DNA of 64,000 nucleotides, taken from positions 1,232,381 to 1,296,380 of the forward strand of contig VZRN01004397.1 in assembly GCA_013397935.1 (NCBI GenBank). Direction: 5' to 3'. A model generated the notes under the pieces. That model was not told the DNA's origin, ran no database searches, and was given only the letters and a program-made list of their open reading frames with translations. Shown one piece after another: positions 11,701 to 24,262 of this stretch (position 1 is the stretch's first letter; the number at the start of each line of letters is the position of its first letter). Origin of the DNA: Dasyornis broadbenti (Eukaryota > Chordata > Aves > Passeriformes > Dasyornithidae). The position numbers were made by a program, and so were the translations under genes.

Positions 11701-14700
11701 ATCAGTAAATAAGGTGTTCAGCTCCTAATCAAACTCACTGCATTAGCTGAAAGACAGTTCTTGAATCTTCATACCTCATTTTGCACAGACTCAGTGTTCC
11801 TGTAATGTCTAGTAAGGATTGCATCTGAGGTTGGTGATGAAAAATTCTTCAATTAAAATAAAAGTTAAAGTAACTCAGAGTGCTTAAATAAATAGACTTT
11901 ATTGTGTTATGAAGAATTAACTTTTAGCAACAAAAACCTTTTCCATATAACCATTGTGAAATCAAAATGTAATTGCACAGTATCATATTGACCTCCATAA
12001 ATAGTATGCTGCATCACCTAAGATTTAAGGACATGAGAGTCCTAGTGAAATTAAATTCTAGGTAATTTTTCAACACTTACCAAAGAAGAAAATTATATTG
12101 GGGTTTGGCCAATGAATTCTTGCTGCTCAGACTCTTGCCCAGCAAATCATACAGTAATTCTTTCCAAGCTGTGATGAACTTAAAAATAAGCTGCAGTTCA
12201 CTGAAAAATATATGTGAATTCTTGCACTTCATAAAGAATTCCTTCAGAAAATTCTGGCATTCCTGACATGATCTAATCTGTTCATTGGCAGCAAGTGCAC
12301 AATGGCAGACAAAATGTACCACGGGCATTTCTGTGCTATGCCAAAATAATAAACAAGGCTGTGACTCGCTGTACTGAATACAAGCTTCCAGTAAGTGTTG
12401 CTAATAAGTCAGTAAAGCCTCTGTGGTATTGTGGTACCAACAAGAATTCAAGGGGTAAAATGCATGAGATAATATCAGTCTATCATGTTTTTTACACTCT
12501 TGGGTGAAAAAAGTCCTGGCCTACTCATGCCCCCAGAGCTGGAGTTATCAGTATTCTGCTTCTCACCTCCAAGGTCAGGATTAATTTCCTTTTTTCAATA
12601 CTTTTACCTGTGAAGAATGAACTAAATAAATGGAATCGACAGATAAAGTATTTTATGAATAAATTAGGAAGTCTTTCCCTCCTGTCATTGTCACCTCTTG
12701 AAGTGACAGATTAGCTGCTGATCTGAAATCTATCAAGTGAATTCTTGAGCTAACGCCCTCCTGCCCTCCCAGGAGAAAACCCTAGCTAAATAAAAAACAG
12801 CTATAAAAAGATCTTTCTCACAGAAAGCTAAAGATGCTGAATCTTTGAGCTGCAGGTCTCACTCTACCACACAGATTCAAACCTTATATAGGCATTTTCT
12901 CCTGTGAGCAGTAATACTTTTCCTTTCAGAAAAGCAGGATTTGTAAAGCCTGACAGGCTCCACAGACCTCCTTATTAGTTGACATTCACTAAGTTTTAAC
13001 TAAGATCTAAATCTATGTTGTTTATTCACACAGAATGTGCCTTTGGTCTTTATTGCTAATTAATTCACTTTGCAAACTCATCTGCCTAACGTTTAAAGTT
13101 GTTTTACAAACAGGAGGTTCAAAGTTGAGGCTGCCTCTTCATCTTCAGTGTACCTAGCTTGGTCTACGTGTTGTGGCACATATGGAATGTAGCATCGTTC
13201 ATTGATCTAACACACTCAAAATATGTAGACACCAGGGAACAAATTAAGGGCAAAATCCTCCTCTCAGATCTGTTGTGCATGGATCAGAGATAAGCAGTAC
13301 AAATTAGAGCTTTTCTCAGCTGCAATGCACAAATGTTGTTTCATGAGTTCCCCTCTAGGCTTCAAAAAGAGGTTGTGCTGTTTGTGCAAAACATCCTCTT
13401 TGGGCCAGGCAAATCTCCAAGGGTGTGTGGTCTGGCCAAAAAAAGACCATTTTATCTTTCAGGTCTTTGCTCCCATTAGACATTTGCACACGCACACTTC
13501 ACTGAACATGAGATCGAATCAATACGAGCAGGCCTGCTCAGGAATGAAACACGAGCACTCAATAAAATAAATAAAGAAAGAAATATGTGTACAGTCCCCA
13601 GCCTGATGAAGAATTCAAACTGCCTCAGAGTGTTTTTACAGGTTTACACATAGAGCTTGTTTAATTTTCTGTTAATTCCCTGTGTTGTGTGCTTATTGCA
13701 GTTTACTTTTACTCTAATTAAAATAAAATATTAGATAAGGTTGCTGTGTTTATCCTTCATCAATATAGCCAGGAGAAAGCCAGTGCATGGGTTAATGATG
13801 GATTTTCACCTCCCTTTAATGTTCACAGTGGCTGTGAATTTAGATTGCTGCCTGATTAAAAGGAAGGTTGTACTGCATGCTGTACTACACGTGAAGCATG
13901 TCTGCTCTCGGGCCCAAATGCTACTTGGCTGGTCAGCAAGGTAGGTTCTCATCAGGGTTACCTGGGATCCAGGGGATGACTATTCCTAGTGAGACGAATA
14001 CTGTGATATTTGTACCCATGATATGTGCAATATTTCTATTTGTGTCAGCCAGAATGTTGTTTCCCACGTACTGGGAGGAGCAATCTTGTGTTTTGTCTTT
14101 GAAATAAGATGCTCTGAAACAACCAAATATATTGAATCAATTTCCAGATACAGCATCAGTGACTGGTACACTTCTAGGGAGGTGTTCACAGTGTTTATGC
14201 TCCAGTAATCTGTTCCCAGGAAGAGATCCATCATTTCAGTGCTCTGGACATCTCGACTCTGTGCTCTGGGAGGGATTTGGGACTGCTGTCTTGGAAGTGG
14301 GTTTGATTGATATAGTGCCTAAGACAAGGGAATAGTGACTGCTCCAGTTTCTAAAGAAAATTCTCCAGCTCCTGTGAATATTAAGAATAGCTGAAAATCA
14401 GATTATAAATCCAAGGACATGTACAAAGTACAAAGTAGGTTTTACACTACTGCCTGCTTTAAGCAAAAGGCCTTTCTTCCTGCCTCTTTGAATATTGAAA
14501 TCATTGAAATGCCTCATTAAAATCATCACAGCTAGTCTGGATTCTTCTTGGTTTGTAAATGTAGGTGAAATTAATTTGAATTCTAAGATTTGTATCTTTT
14601 GAATTTACAAAATACCCAAAGCCAGTATTTATTTTTAACATGTCACTATTGTCCTGCATTGTCAATAGAAGATTTTTGGATACTAAGGCTGTTGCATATT

Positions 14701-17401
14701 TCTCTTTCAGCTTCTGAAAACCCTTTTTTTTCCACTGGGACAAGTGCATGACTAGATATTATTTTGATACCTTTGCATGATAAAGACTCCTTAGCTGAGA
14801 ACAGAAATACACCCTTATCTACTGACGTTGTTTATGAAAGAAATACAACCATCAAGAAAGATAGTGTCTTTTGTTTTTCTAAATTGTTTAGTTGAAAAAG
14901 AGACTGTGATCCACTGATATACAAGTAAATGTCCCACGTTGGCATTTCTCTGCCTAGCTATCTCTCCAATTCTGGAAATTACTGATCTAAAAAAACTAAA
15001 GGTGGGAGGCAGAGTTTCTGTGGGTGAAGCAGGGCACTTCAGATATCATCACAGAGCCTATTCACCAAATTACTGCAGATAAGAGACTTTTCTTTGCATA
15101 AAGGGCATTTACAGTCTTCTCAGAATTGCATTTTTATCCCTAAAGACTGAACAGTATGATTAGGAGTTCAGTATTTGGCATACCAAAGAGAAGGAAAGAG
15201 ACATAGTCTCATTCAAATGCACTTGCTCCTAGAAATTTAGAGTGCTCTTTTTTTTTGTAAATATGCACACAGCATTAGGTGAAGGACTATGGATTTTTCT
15301 TTGCCTGTAAACTATTCAGAGGATGGTGATCTTATCTAGCTCATACTTTTTAATACAAGAGTATTTTTGCTCAAAAATGCAATTTGTAAATGAGTTCTGC
15401 ACAATCACATGGCCAGGTGCCAGTGTCTGAATATTGAGTCTTCTGTACCCTATTTTTATAACCAGAAATCTACAGGGTTTTATGTAATTTGAAGCACTTT
15501 TTCATAGAAACAAAATGTTTTGAAAAGAAGGTGGCCTGAACACTGAAAAAAGATGTTCACATAGCCCTACTTTAAGCTATAAAAATTCCAGCCTCCTTCA
15601 GTTTGAAAGTCAGTGGATGAAGAAGGTAAATTCTAAGTATTTTAAGAAGTTTTTAAGAGTATAGAAGGCATTTCTAAGGTGTTAGAAGTGCAAAGATACA
15701 TGTTTTTAAATAGTGAAATCAAAGGGACATAGTTTTACTCCTGTAGTCTCCAGAGTAGCCCTCCTGTGTAAGACAATCCAGATGTGGATCCAGGTTGACA
15801 AAGGGAACTACACACCAATGAATGACAAATATTTGAGACTGAAAGGAAAGCTATTGCAAAAAAGGGTGACTGCAAGTCTTTCCCAGTCCCACAAGTTTCA
15901 ACAGGAATAAGTATCTATTCAAAGTCTAAGGTCCACAAGCATCTACCATAGCAGAAGGTCTCTACTCCTAAAGTTTTGAGGCTTGAGAACAGAGTCAGCA
16001 CCAAGTTTTCTTTCACTCTGTTCATAGGAATAGATTTCCAAAGACAGGAAAGATGCTGATATATGGTGATCAAGCTTTGGACCACTGTACAGGAGGAGCA
16101 TAAAAAATAAGCAACCATCAACGCTAGCAAAACAAGACCCTTAGGAATTATCTAAAGGTCACAGAAAATGAATAAATATTAATGCACTTACTATGCAGAA
16201 TCTGAGAAATATGCTGTTATGACTGAAATATTATTCAAAGACAAGTATTGTAATTAAGGTTTTTCTTTACCCTAGGCAGGGATAAAGAAATGCTGGGTTG
16301 ATCCCCAGCCTTTAGCCAGCAAGTGCTTTTTCTCTCCTGCTTAATTCTGAGTTCTTAATGCAACAACCCTTTGAGACTGAATGAACAGCTAGTTAATACT
16401 TCAAAAGTGTGGCATTCCTGTTGCTAAGCATTTAATTTCCAACTCCCCCCTCCCTTTTCTCTGACTTCCAGGTGCATTCCTGGGCTACACTGCTTGCTAG
16501 TTTGTGTAACCCCATGATGGCAGAAGGCTTAAGAGTCCCTAGAGCTAATACAAAATGTATGAGCGTGCCATATCTTGAAATTCCTGCTGTTGGAAGTGCC
16601 GGCTTGGAGGGGAGACAGGAAGCCTGAAGGGGAGAGGCAAAGAGAACTCCCAAAGGAAAAAGAAATGGGGAGAGGCAGGGAGAGAAAAAAGAAAGACAAT
16701 AGAGCATAAAGAGCACAGGGGACAGGGAAGACTAAAGATGACTGGTGCTAAGGGTTCAGCTGAGCACAGAGATGCTGGCTGCCAGGAGGCAAACCTCGCT
16801 GAGTGGTGCTGGCAGCCTTCAGAGGGGCACTCACAGCCAAGCACTGACAGTAACCAGGTGTCCATCCTTCTTTTCTTCCAGGACACACACTTGTTTCAGA
16901 GGAGGAAGTCTGAGCCCGCCAGGGGATGGTGTGAAACAACTGCAGGCATCATGACTTTGTGCTGTAGGGCCACGAGAGCAAGAAATGGCACAGAAAAGGC
17001 TGTCCCTCCCCACACCCAGGCCATGCTCAGAGGTGGAAGTCACATGTGTAAGACAAGCTGCAGGGCACACACAAGAGAGGAGCCTTCTGAACACAAAAGC
17101 ATCAGCAGCATGATTGTATCAAATTATCCCATTGTGAATGGCTATGAGGACGAACAAGTGGTTATGGCTCTCTGCTTTAGGTTTGGGCAAAATTATGTGG
17201 CACACACTTGAGGCCTGCAAGCCTCCAGCACAAGCTGCGCCACCCCCTCAGCCGTAGGGACTCTGAGAGGATAAATAAAATACAGGGCTGCAGCTGGCAG
17301 GCTCTGGTGTTACCTTCTGTAATTTTTGCTGTTTTCTTCAGTGCTAGTTTTGCCTGTCTTATTTTAATGAGGCAATTAATATGATGTGAGCTGTGGAAAT
17401 G
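11701..17401. other. Unique DNA, no recognised gene
   Basis: I see no retroelement ends or RNA genes. A perfect 14-base palindrome GAGCAGGCCTGCTC lies at 13526-13539. AAAT-rich simple sequence occurs around 13560-13590. A polypurine stretch covers about 16600-16740, followed by somewhat GC-richer sequence to about 17300 that contains overlapping open frames of 157 codons (plus, 16738-17211) and 113 codons (minus, 16545-16886). They overlap on opposite strands, show no known domain and have no supporting gene structure, so I do not call a gene. Confidence 0.5.
16608..16740 (+). repeat. Polypurine-rich tract
   Basis: The plus strand is dominated by A and G for about 130 bases (GGGAGAGGC, AAAGGAAAAAGAAATGG, GGGAGAGAAAAAAGAAAG and similar). 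Such asymmetric purine tracts can form triplex DNA. Here it is probably low-complexity sequence. It adjoins the left edge of the GC-richer stretch that runs to 17300. Confidence 0.6.
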
Positions 17402-17660
17402 TTCATAGAATCACACAATGGTCTGGTTTGGAAAAGACCTCAAAGATCATCTAGTTCCAACTCTCTAGCTGTGGGCAGGACTGATCATGAACACTTCCAG
17501 GTGTGGGGCATTCACAATTTCTCTGGGCAACCTGTTCCAGTGCCTCACCACCCTTACAATACATTGCTTTTTCCTAATATCTAATCTAAACCTACTGTCT
17601 TTTAGTTTAAAACCATACCCTCTTGTCCTGTGCTCTACTACATGCTCTTGCAAATATGTT
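17402..17660 (-). mobile_element. CR1 LINE, 3' fragment with ORF2 C-terminal remnant
   Basis: The plus strand begins with the complement of the CR1 3' terminus (TCATAGAATCACACAATGG, AAGACCTCAAAGATCATC) and continues into TTCCTAATATCTAATCTAAACC, a signature CR1 block. On the minus strand an open frame encodes a recognisable CR1 ORF2 C-terminal motif (RTRGYGFKLKDSRFRLDIRKK, then HWNRLPREIV). There is no full ORF2, so it is 5'-truncated, as most CR1 copies are. The boundary near 17660 is approximate. Confidence 0.95.
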
Positions 17661-20600
17661 GTGTTGGGGGATAGTGAAACTGTCACAAAGGTGCAGGGGC
17701 AGCTTCAAACTTATGGAGTTTTTGAAGGTCTGCAGCATTCCACTTACTGAAGCTGAGATAAAGCCCAAAATTCTACTGTTATAGCCCAAATATTCCAGTG
17801 AACAACCAGGGCAGAAATGCATACATAGATGAAAACACTTTCTGCACATATGTGTATGGATAAGAGCTACCTTTGTGTGGAATGTGGCTGTCTTTAACCA
17901 CATTATTGGCAAAATTTGAGGATCACTTGTATGAAAAGGAGAGGAAAAGTGGGACAAAGGATAAAGTCTATTAAATTGTTGATGCACTTTTGGGAGGCTG
18001 ACGTTACAGGAGGAAACTCAAAGGTCATGTTTAGCTGTGTAAACATGCTGTTGCCATTAGGTCCTAGGAAACTGATTTATTCCACTAGCACCTTCTTTCT
18101 TCTTTTCTTCACCCACTTTCTGGTCTGCTTTCTCCTCTGTTAGTTGAAAATGCTTCTCAAGAGCAGGCTCGGCAGTAGTAGCAGAAGCTCTTGTATATTC
18201 AGGCAAGCCCCTTTGGCCTTCTCTGTTTATTCCTGATTTCTGAGAAAAAAACCAGAATATTTCAGAGTGGATGGACCATCCCAGGTAACCTCTTCCATTC
18301 ATGATGGACATTTGCCATCAGCTCCATCATCAGAATAAGAAAACTGGGTCCCACAAGGTGGTAGCAGGACTATATCACACGGTTGTTGCAGAGGAGCCAA
18401 GAACTGCAAGGTTTTCCAGGGCCACACAGAGATGTGTGACACCCAAACATTGAGCAAAGAGATGTCTGTGTGCACTGGGTGCTCCTTATTTGGGCTTTGC
18501 TAGAGGTAAAGCACACTGGAGGAGGATGCTCTCTATCCAGCCTCTCTTGGACTGAGTGATCCCCAGATTCAAAGCTGCCACACAACCTGAATACTGTTAC
18601 ATGCCTTGTTAGAAAACAGTCAAAAAGCAAGGACTCCCTCTTGTTTCAAAGGCTTGTGAGGAGCTGTACTATGTCAGGCTTGTGGAGGGGCAGAACTGAG
18701 GGGGTCTATACAGCAGAGTTTGCTCTGGATGGTACCATTTCGGCTGCTCATTGCAACAGGACAGAAAGAGCCATTTACTTTTATGGCAGGAGTGATGTGA
18801 TGCATGTAAACAGAAAACACTTTTCCTTTGCCAGAGCACATGGATGAAGCCCAAACTCTAAAAATTATGAACACACTTTTTCATTCAAGTCTTCCTTGTC
18901 CCAGATTTGCTCAGCTGCTGTCTTTGGGATATATGATGCATGCCCTGCTGGTCCCTGAGCATCTGCTATGGGGGACTATGAGAGAAAGAGAAATAGGCTA
19001 AAGGGACCTCTCGTTTGAGCCAGTGTGTTCCTATGAGGCAGCTCCTGCTTGCCCTGTAGGTATTCCAGCATTTGTGCTGCCTGTGCAGCAAAATGAGGAC
19101 TCAATTAGAGCATGAGAGAGTATATTCTGCTGGGTTGCCAAGACTGCCATAGGTACAAAGAGCACTGAGGGTACAACAGCACTGGCTCTAAAAAGTATAA
19201 ATCAGAGCCTGTTGTTGCTGAGGACCCTCTGTATCCCTCTGTATCTCCTCTGGCTTTTAGCAAAGCTAATGCTCATGCCACTGTGTGCCCGTTGCTACCA
19301 CTCCTCATACACTGTGTAAGAGATGTGTATCTGTATTCTCACACAGACATGCAACTTTTCTTCAAGATCTGTGGGTTCCTCTCCCTTGCTGGCCTCCTGG
19401 TATATGCATATCTCAGGAGCAGCTGTCTCTGGCTTCCTCAGACTCCATATGTACCAACAGAGCAGACAGATACATGACACAGCCATGTGGGTGCCCATAT
19501 GATCGAGTCACTGGCACAACTCCTGCTGCTGTTGTGGTTGAGTTCCCTCACCAGTAATGCTGGGCACAGCTGGGAGGTAGCAGGGGCCAGAGATGATTTG
19601 CAGGTGACAATCTGAGTCTATTTTGGAGTGTAAGAAAATGTACAGGTATGTTTTTGCCTGGCTACTTAGGGAAAGAGAAAATGCCCTGGCCCATTTTACC
19701 TTATCAGCAAGAACATCGTCTGGGCCTGGATCTGAAAGAACAGTCAGATTCATGGGGGGAAAAAAAAGGCAACCTGGATTCTCTGAATTTTAGGACCTAT
19801 TACTCTGTAATGGTACGTGCATATTGATTGCTCTCTAATCTTGCATTATAGAAGACACCAGTGATCAGTCCAGAAACTGGCATAAAATGTATGGTTCTGG
19901 GTTTTCAAAACACTAAGATGGAGAGGGGCATGCGGGTTGAAAAGTAACTTCATGGAGTCTAGAAATGGCCTCTTAATCCAATCTCATAAATTGCAGACAA
20001 AACCTAAGGTCTACATCTAATCACAAGTTCTTAGCCATCCCAAGTCACTAAATTCTTCCAAGAAGACTACAGAATGTCAGCTTCTTTGGTACAGAAGAAC
20101 AAAACATTAAAAATCCCAGTGTGCCATAGAAAAGAAGAACCTGGATGGGAAAGTGCTCAGATGATTTGCAGAACAGTAGTTTGGTGCAAAGAAGCTGAGG
20201 TAGAGGATTGGAAACTCATGGATTTCAGAGAGTGGGCACTCAATAATATGAAAAAGGCAAATTCCTCTTTCTGCTTGCGTAGTTGGAGTTATCCAGCCCC
20301 ATATAGTTATCAAAGCTGGCAGTCTCCTTTTTTCTTCATTCAGTAATTTCATTTGATGCAAGGGGGACTTTTGGGTGTGAGACTGTACGTGCCTCCCTGC
20401 AGCTGAGTCTTGCAGTCCCAAACTATCCTGCCTACTTTAATACGCTCACCTGCTTCTGATTTCTGGGTCTTCAGCAGCTCCTCTCTCCAGGGAGCGACAA
20501 TGGTACATCCCAATACTGTACACTATGCTTTAAAAGCAACAGTGGCGATAAAGACAGGGGTAATTCAGATTTCTGGTAATTCAGAGGAGGCTTCTGGTCA

Positions 20601-22394
20601 ATAGCAGTGCAACCCGTATGGGATGGCATCCCCTGCAGCACAGTAGCTGGATGCTACTGGAAGCAGCGCAAACAGGACAGCTGCAGCTACAATGGAACTG
20701 ATCCTGCAAACCTACTGCAAGTAGAACTGCTGAATCATGGATCAGCTGCACTCTAATAGCTCAAAAATCTGGATGTAGAGCTGATGATTACAGCCTGAAG
20801 TTGAATATAGGACTGCCTGCTCAGGTAGAAAAGTAAGCATGAGAACAGAAAGCCTGAGGAGTGAGATTACGTGGCTTCAACTCATTCAGCCCACTGTGAT
20901 TTCAGGTGTGACAGGAACCATTTCTTGGTGGAGTGCATCATCATACTGGTCTGGTGAAATAGAGCCATGAACTCCTTAACAGAGAAAAAAGGGGAAATAT
21001 TGTTTTCCTATGCCAAATGCATTACCATACAGCAAAGAGCAGCTCTGCACAGCAAAAGAAAACGAATGAGATGCTGCTAGTTTAGCACACCCTATATATA
21101 TTTTAGCCTAATGCCCTATAGGAAAGTTTTGTTGTGAGCAACCTTTTTCCTCTGTATCCTTACCTTAGTGGTACTGGGCTGAAACTGCTTTTTCAGCTTG
21201 GTTGCTGAATTGTACCAGTTGTAACCAAGGTCCTGATATTTCTCCCAAACATCCCCAGTATCAATTCTTCATTTTGTTTTGTTTTGAAAACATAACATAA
21301 CAATATAATGAAAAACACGAGAGTGTGAGGCAAAGCTGTTTGTAACATGAAGTACTGCTGCTTTAAGAGATGGCTATGCAGGGCAGAGAATGAGCAATGT
21401 GCACAAGACTAGAATGAGATGGGATACAAATAAATTATTAAGATTTCTAGGAGGTGGACGGGACATTTTCATCTAGGTTGCAATACGTGTCATCACACAC
21501 AGCAAGAGGATAAACAGGCCTGGGCCACCTTGATGAAAATTGATAGTGACTTACATATCCTTATTCAAAACCAGTCATATCCCAATTAAGGCATCCTCAG
21601 ACAGCAATTTTCAGAATAATCCTACATAACACTTTTCAAGCCTTCCTAATCATCAGTTTGTGTTGATTGGAAAAAGGCTTTATTGTGCTGAGTCAGAGAT
21701 TCCATGTTTGTCTGTTGAATAATTAGAAGGGAAACATTTCCAAGTTTTTCTTTTCATAGTTGCATGGCCATGTAGCCTATGAAATGTGGAGATTTTCTTG
21801 TGGAGGATCCCTGCTGTAGAAAGTCATCTTGTAAGTTTTAGCTGGCTGGTTTGGTCAGCCTAGGTATACTTTTTGCATAATAATCTGATTTAATCTTGCA
21901 GCAAAATTTTCAAATTCAATAAATCCATAAGGACTTTTGGGTGGCGGGAGGGAAAGTAGTCTCAGATTACAGTGTGAAAAATTCATGCAATTCATGCCCC
22001 AATCCTCTCATAAAGAACTGACATTATTTTTTTTTGTTTCCCATTGAGAACAGCAAAGGCAACATCATGGCATCAGGATATATTTCTAATTATTGTTTCA
22101 GACAGACATTAGGCAACCAGGAGGAATTCAGACTCTCACATTCTAAGGATATGGATTATAAGTTTCTTCCAACTCCTAACCTCGCAGCATTTGTTGTCCT
22201 GGTCCAAATTTCTTGTCAATCTTTATGATGCCATGAAAAGGGACGGCATGTCTGAAGCACACATGGAGAAAGATAATTTATTTTAAAGTTAAACGACTCT
22301 CTTTACTTGCCATCACACCACCACCCCTGAATCCCCATTTTACAGCATTTCACAGAGAAAGGGGAGGGTGGAATTCATGCTTTTGAAGTTTCAG
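17661..22394. other. Unique DNA, mixed composition, no recognised gene
   Basis: No gene, LTR pair or SINE is recognised. The interval 18370-19560 is less AT-rich than average and carries short open frames on both strands, the longest about 90 codons, none similar to known proteins. A small tandem CCCTCTGTAT doublet lies near 19226-19246. Decayed repeats could be hidden here that I cannot place by eye. Confidence 0.45.
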
Positions 22395-23335
22395 TGTTGG
22401 AAGGGATATTAAGACGTCAGCTTCTTCATACGCCTTCAAAGAGCAGGGATCAGTTACACCTAACCCACCACACCTAAGCCTGAATTTTCCTTAAAAAATC
22501 TTCACTAATTGAAATCTGACCTGTATCGTGTTATCTTGCTCTAATGCTTTCATAAATCTTGTGACTAGATTTTTCTCCCTTATATATAATTTAAATAAAA
22601 TTTGTGGAGAAGCAAACTGATTTCTCCTGGGCCTCCTTCTCTTGGATTCAGGGGATGACAGACCACCTCCTTTTTTACAAAAAACTTTTACAGAATCAGA
22701 TGTCATTATCAGTCTTCTTTCTTGCTTTCCTTTTTACCAAAAGATATAAGGCTAGTTCATTCAGCCATTGCCTCCTTGGCTGATCATTCCTGCTGCTTTC
22801 TTCTATCTCTACTTGGTATACATCTGTCTTTAAGTGCAATGCCCTAAATTGGATGCAGTACTTCAACTGAGGTTTTTCCAGTGGCAAGTAGAGCAGAATA
22901 ATTTCATTCCTCTGTCTTACAGCCAACAGTGCTCTTAAAACATCCCAGAATGTGATTCATTCTTTTGAAGCAGCCTCATATGCAATTGTGGCACATTGTA
23001 AACTTGGAATTCTTTTTCCACCCAGTTGCTACCAGGCCTTTTAAAATCCTCATCCCCACTTCCAAGGCTCTACTTGTCCTTTACAAATCTCTGGTTTTCT
23101 GCTTTCAAACTGAAGATGCTCACCTGGCTTTGAAATCTTATGCAGTCTTTCAAATGCTGAAACTCTTAAGTAATGTAGGTGCTCTCTCTGCTCTACTGGC
23201 CACATCGACAGTGACAGTATTGAACAGAACATGGTCAAAAGCAGATAGGACTGCTGAAAGTGCCCCCCCACCCCAGGTTGACCACAAACTGTTATTAAAT
23301 ACAGTTCATCTGAGACTTTTCACTGCCTTCAAGCA
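22395..23335 (-). mobile_element. Ancient CR1 LINE copy, about 0.94 kb, highly diverged
   Basis: On the plus strand several blocks match CR1 in complement, in the right order. They are TTGGAAGGGATATTAAGA (3' end) at 22399, GGCTAGTTCATTCAGCC near 22750, GATGCAGTACTTCAACTG and GTAGAGCAGAATAATTTCATTCC at 22853-22910, and a final block near 23200-23300 (CACATCGACAGTGACAG, TTGAACAGAAC, GGTTGACCACAAACTG). The spacing follows the CR1 order I remember, but identity is low, so the copy is old. Open frames inside it on either strand are not functional genes. Confidence 0.7.
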
Positions 23336-24070
23336 TTAAAAGGAAAGGGAGCTCCTTTGACAGCAATAAATAAATTATAACTTCAGTTTCAGTATGACTC
23401 AGTTAGACTTGCAACAGACAGAAGCAAATTTCACCCAAGCAATTGTATCTCAGGTTGCACTAATACAAGTAATATTTTGAATAAATCTGCTGCTTCACTT
23501 CAGCAGAAGAAACATACTAGCTTTAGCTTGGATAAGCTGCACTGCTTTTAAAAGACATAAATGCTTTGAGACCTGTTAGTATTTGAAAAACACACAGATT
23601 AATTTGTTGTCAGCGAGCTTGAAAATCTGGACTTGGAAGTGCATTGCGAGGCAGAGAAGTACAGTAAAGATATATGTAATGTAGTCTGTCAGAGAGAAAG
23701 CATCCTTCCTCATTCTTGAGAGGTACTTTTGGAAGCTTTTGTGAAACTTTTGCTGTCAGTGCAAGGCACACTGAAACTCATTTGTTTTTTGCAAATGAGA
23801 GTGTTGGTCACTGTGGTTGAACCCTTGACTGAGAAGAAAGGATAAGAGCACAAACCAGCTGCGAACAGGTTGAGAAATTGTGGGTAAAAATCAAGTTCAG
23901 AACCAACAAAGGGTACCTTGCTGTTGATGTCTGCCACGGGCACCTGATCAGGGGGAGCCTGTCAATAAGGCCTCGTTAATCCAGATACAGGACGCATCCT
24001 GCTCGCAAGCTCTGAACCTGAGAGGGTATTTTAACCACCCAGATAGCTTCTGGGGTAGTAACACAAATGT
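23336..24070. other. Unique DNA between two CR1 copies
   Basis: No gene or clear repeat is seen. A 77-codon minus-strand open frame at 23710-23943 has no recognisable similarity. The right end (23990-24070) may include more CR1 sequence too diverged to place. Confidence 0.4.
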
Positions 24071-24262
24071 CTGTGAGCAATCCGGGCACTGGAACTCATT
24101 GCCCACAGAAATTGTAGATTTCCCATCCCTGAAAGTGTTCAAGGCCAGTCTGGGTGGGGCTTTTACTAACCTGGTGGAAGGTGTCCCTGCCCATGGCAGT
24201 AGCGGTTGGAACAAGATGATCTTTAAGGTCTCTTCCAACCCAAACCATTCTGTGACCCTATG
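24071..24262 (+). mobile_element. CR1 LINE, 3'-end fragment (plus strand)
   Basis: This is a clear sense-orientation CR1 3' end: CCCATCCCTGAAAGTGTTC, GGTGTCCCTGCCCATGGCAG, AAGATGATCTTTAAGGTC, then CTTCCAACCCAAACCATTC and the terminal CTGTGACCCTATGATG repeat. It is 5'-truncated to about 190 bases. It is the only CR1 copy in the window whose sense strand is the plus strand. Confidence 0.95.

Noticed and set aside
13822..13838. miR-27-like TTCACAGTGGCT
   Set aside because: Similarity ends after twelve bases and the site is part of a small palindrome TTCACAG-TGG-CTGTGAA. No precursor fold of proper length is seen.
16738..17211. 157-codon plus-strand open frame as a gene
   Set aside because: It overlaps long frames on the opposite strand, shows no recognisable domain, and lies in a locally GC-richer stretch where long open frames arise by composition.
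22696..23339. Open frames on both strands as coding genes
   Set aside because: They fall inside the ancient CR1 copy and do not follow a conserved CR1 frame.
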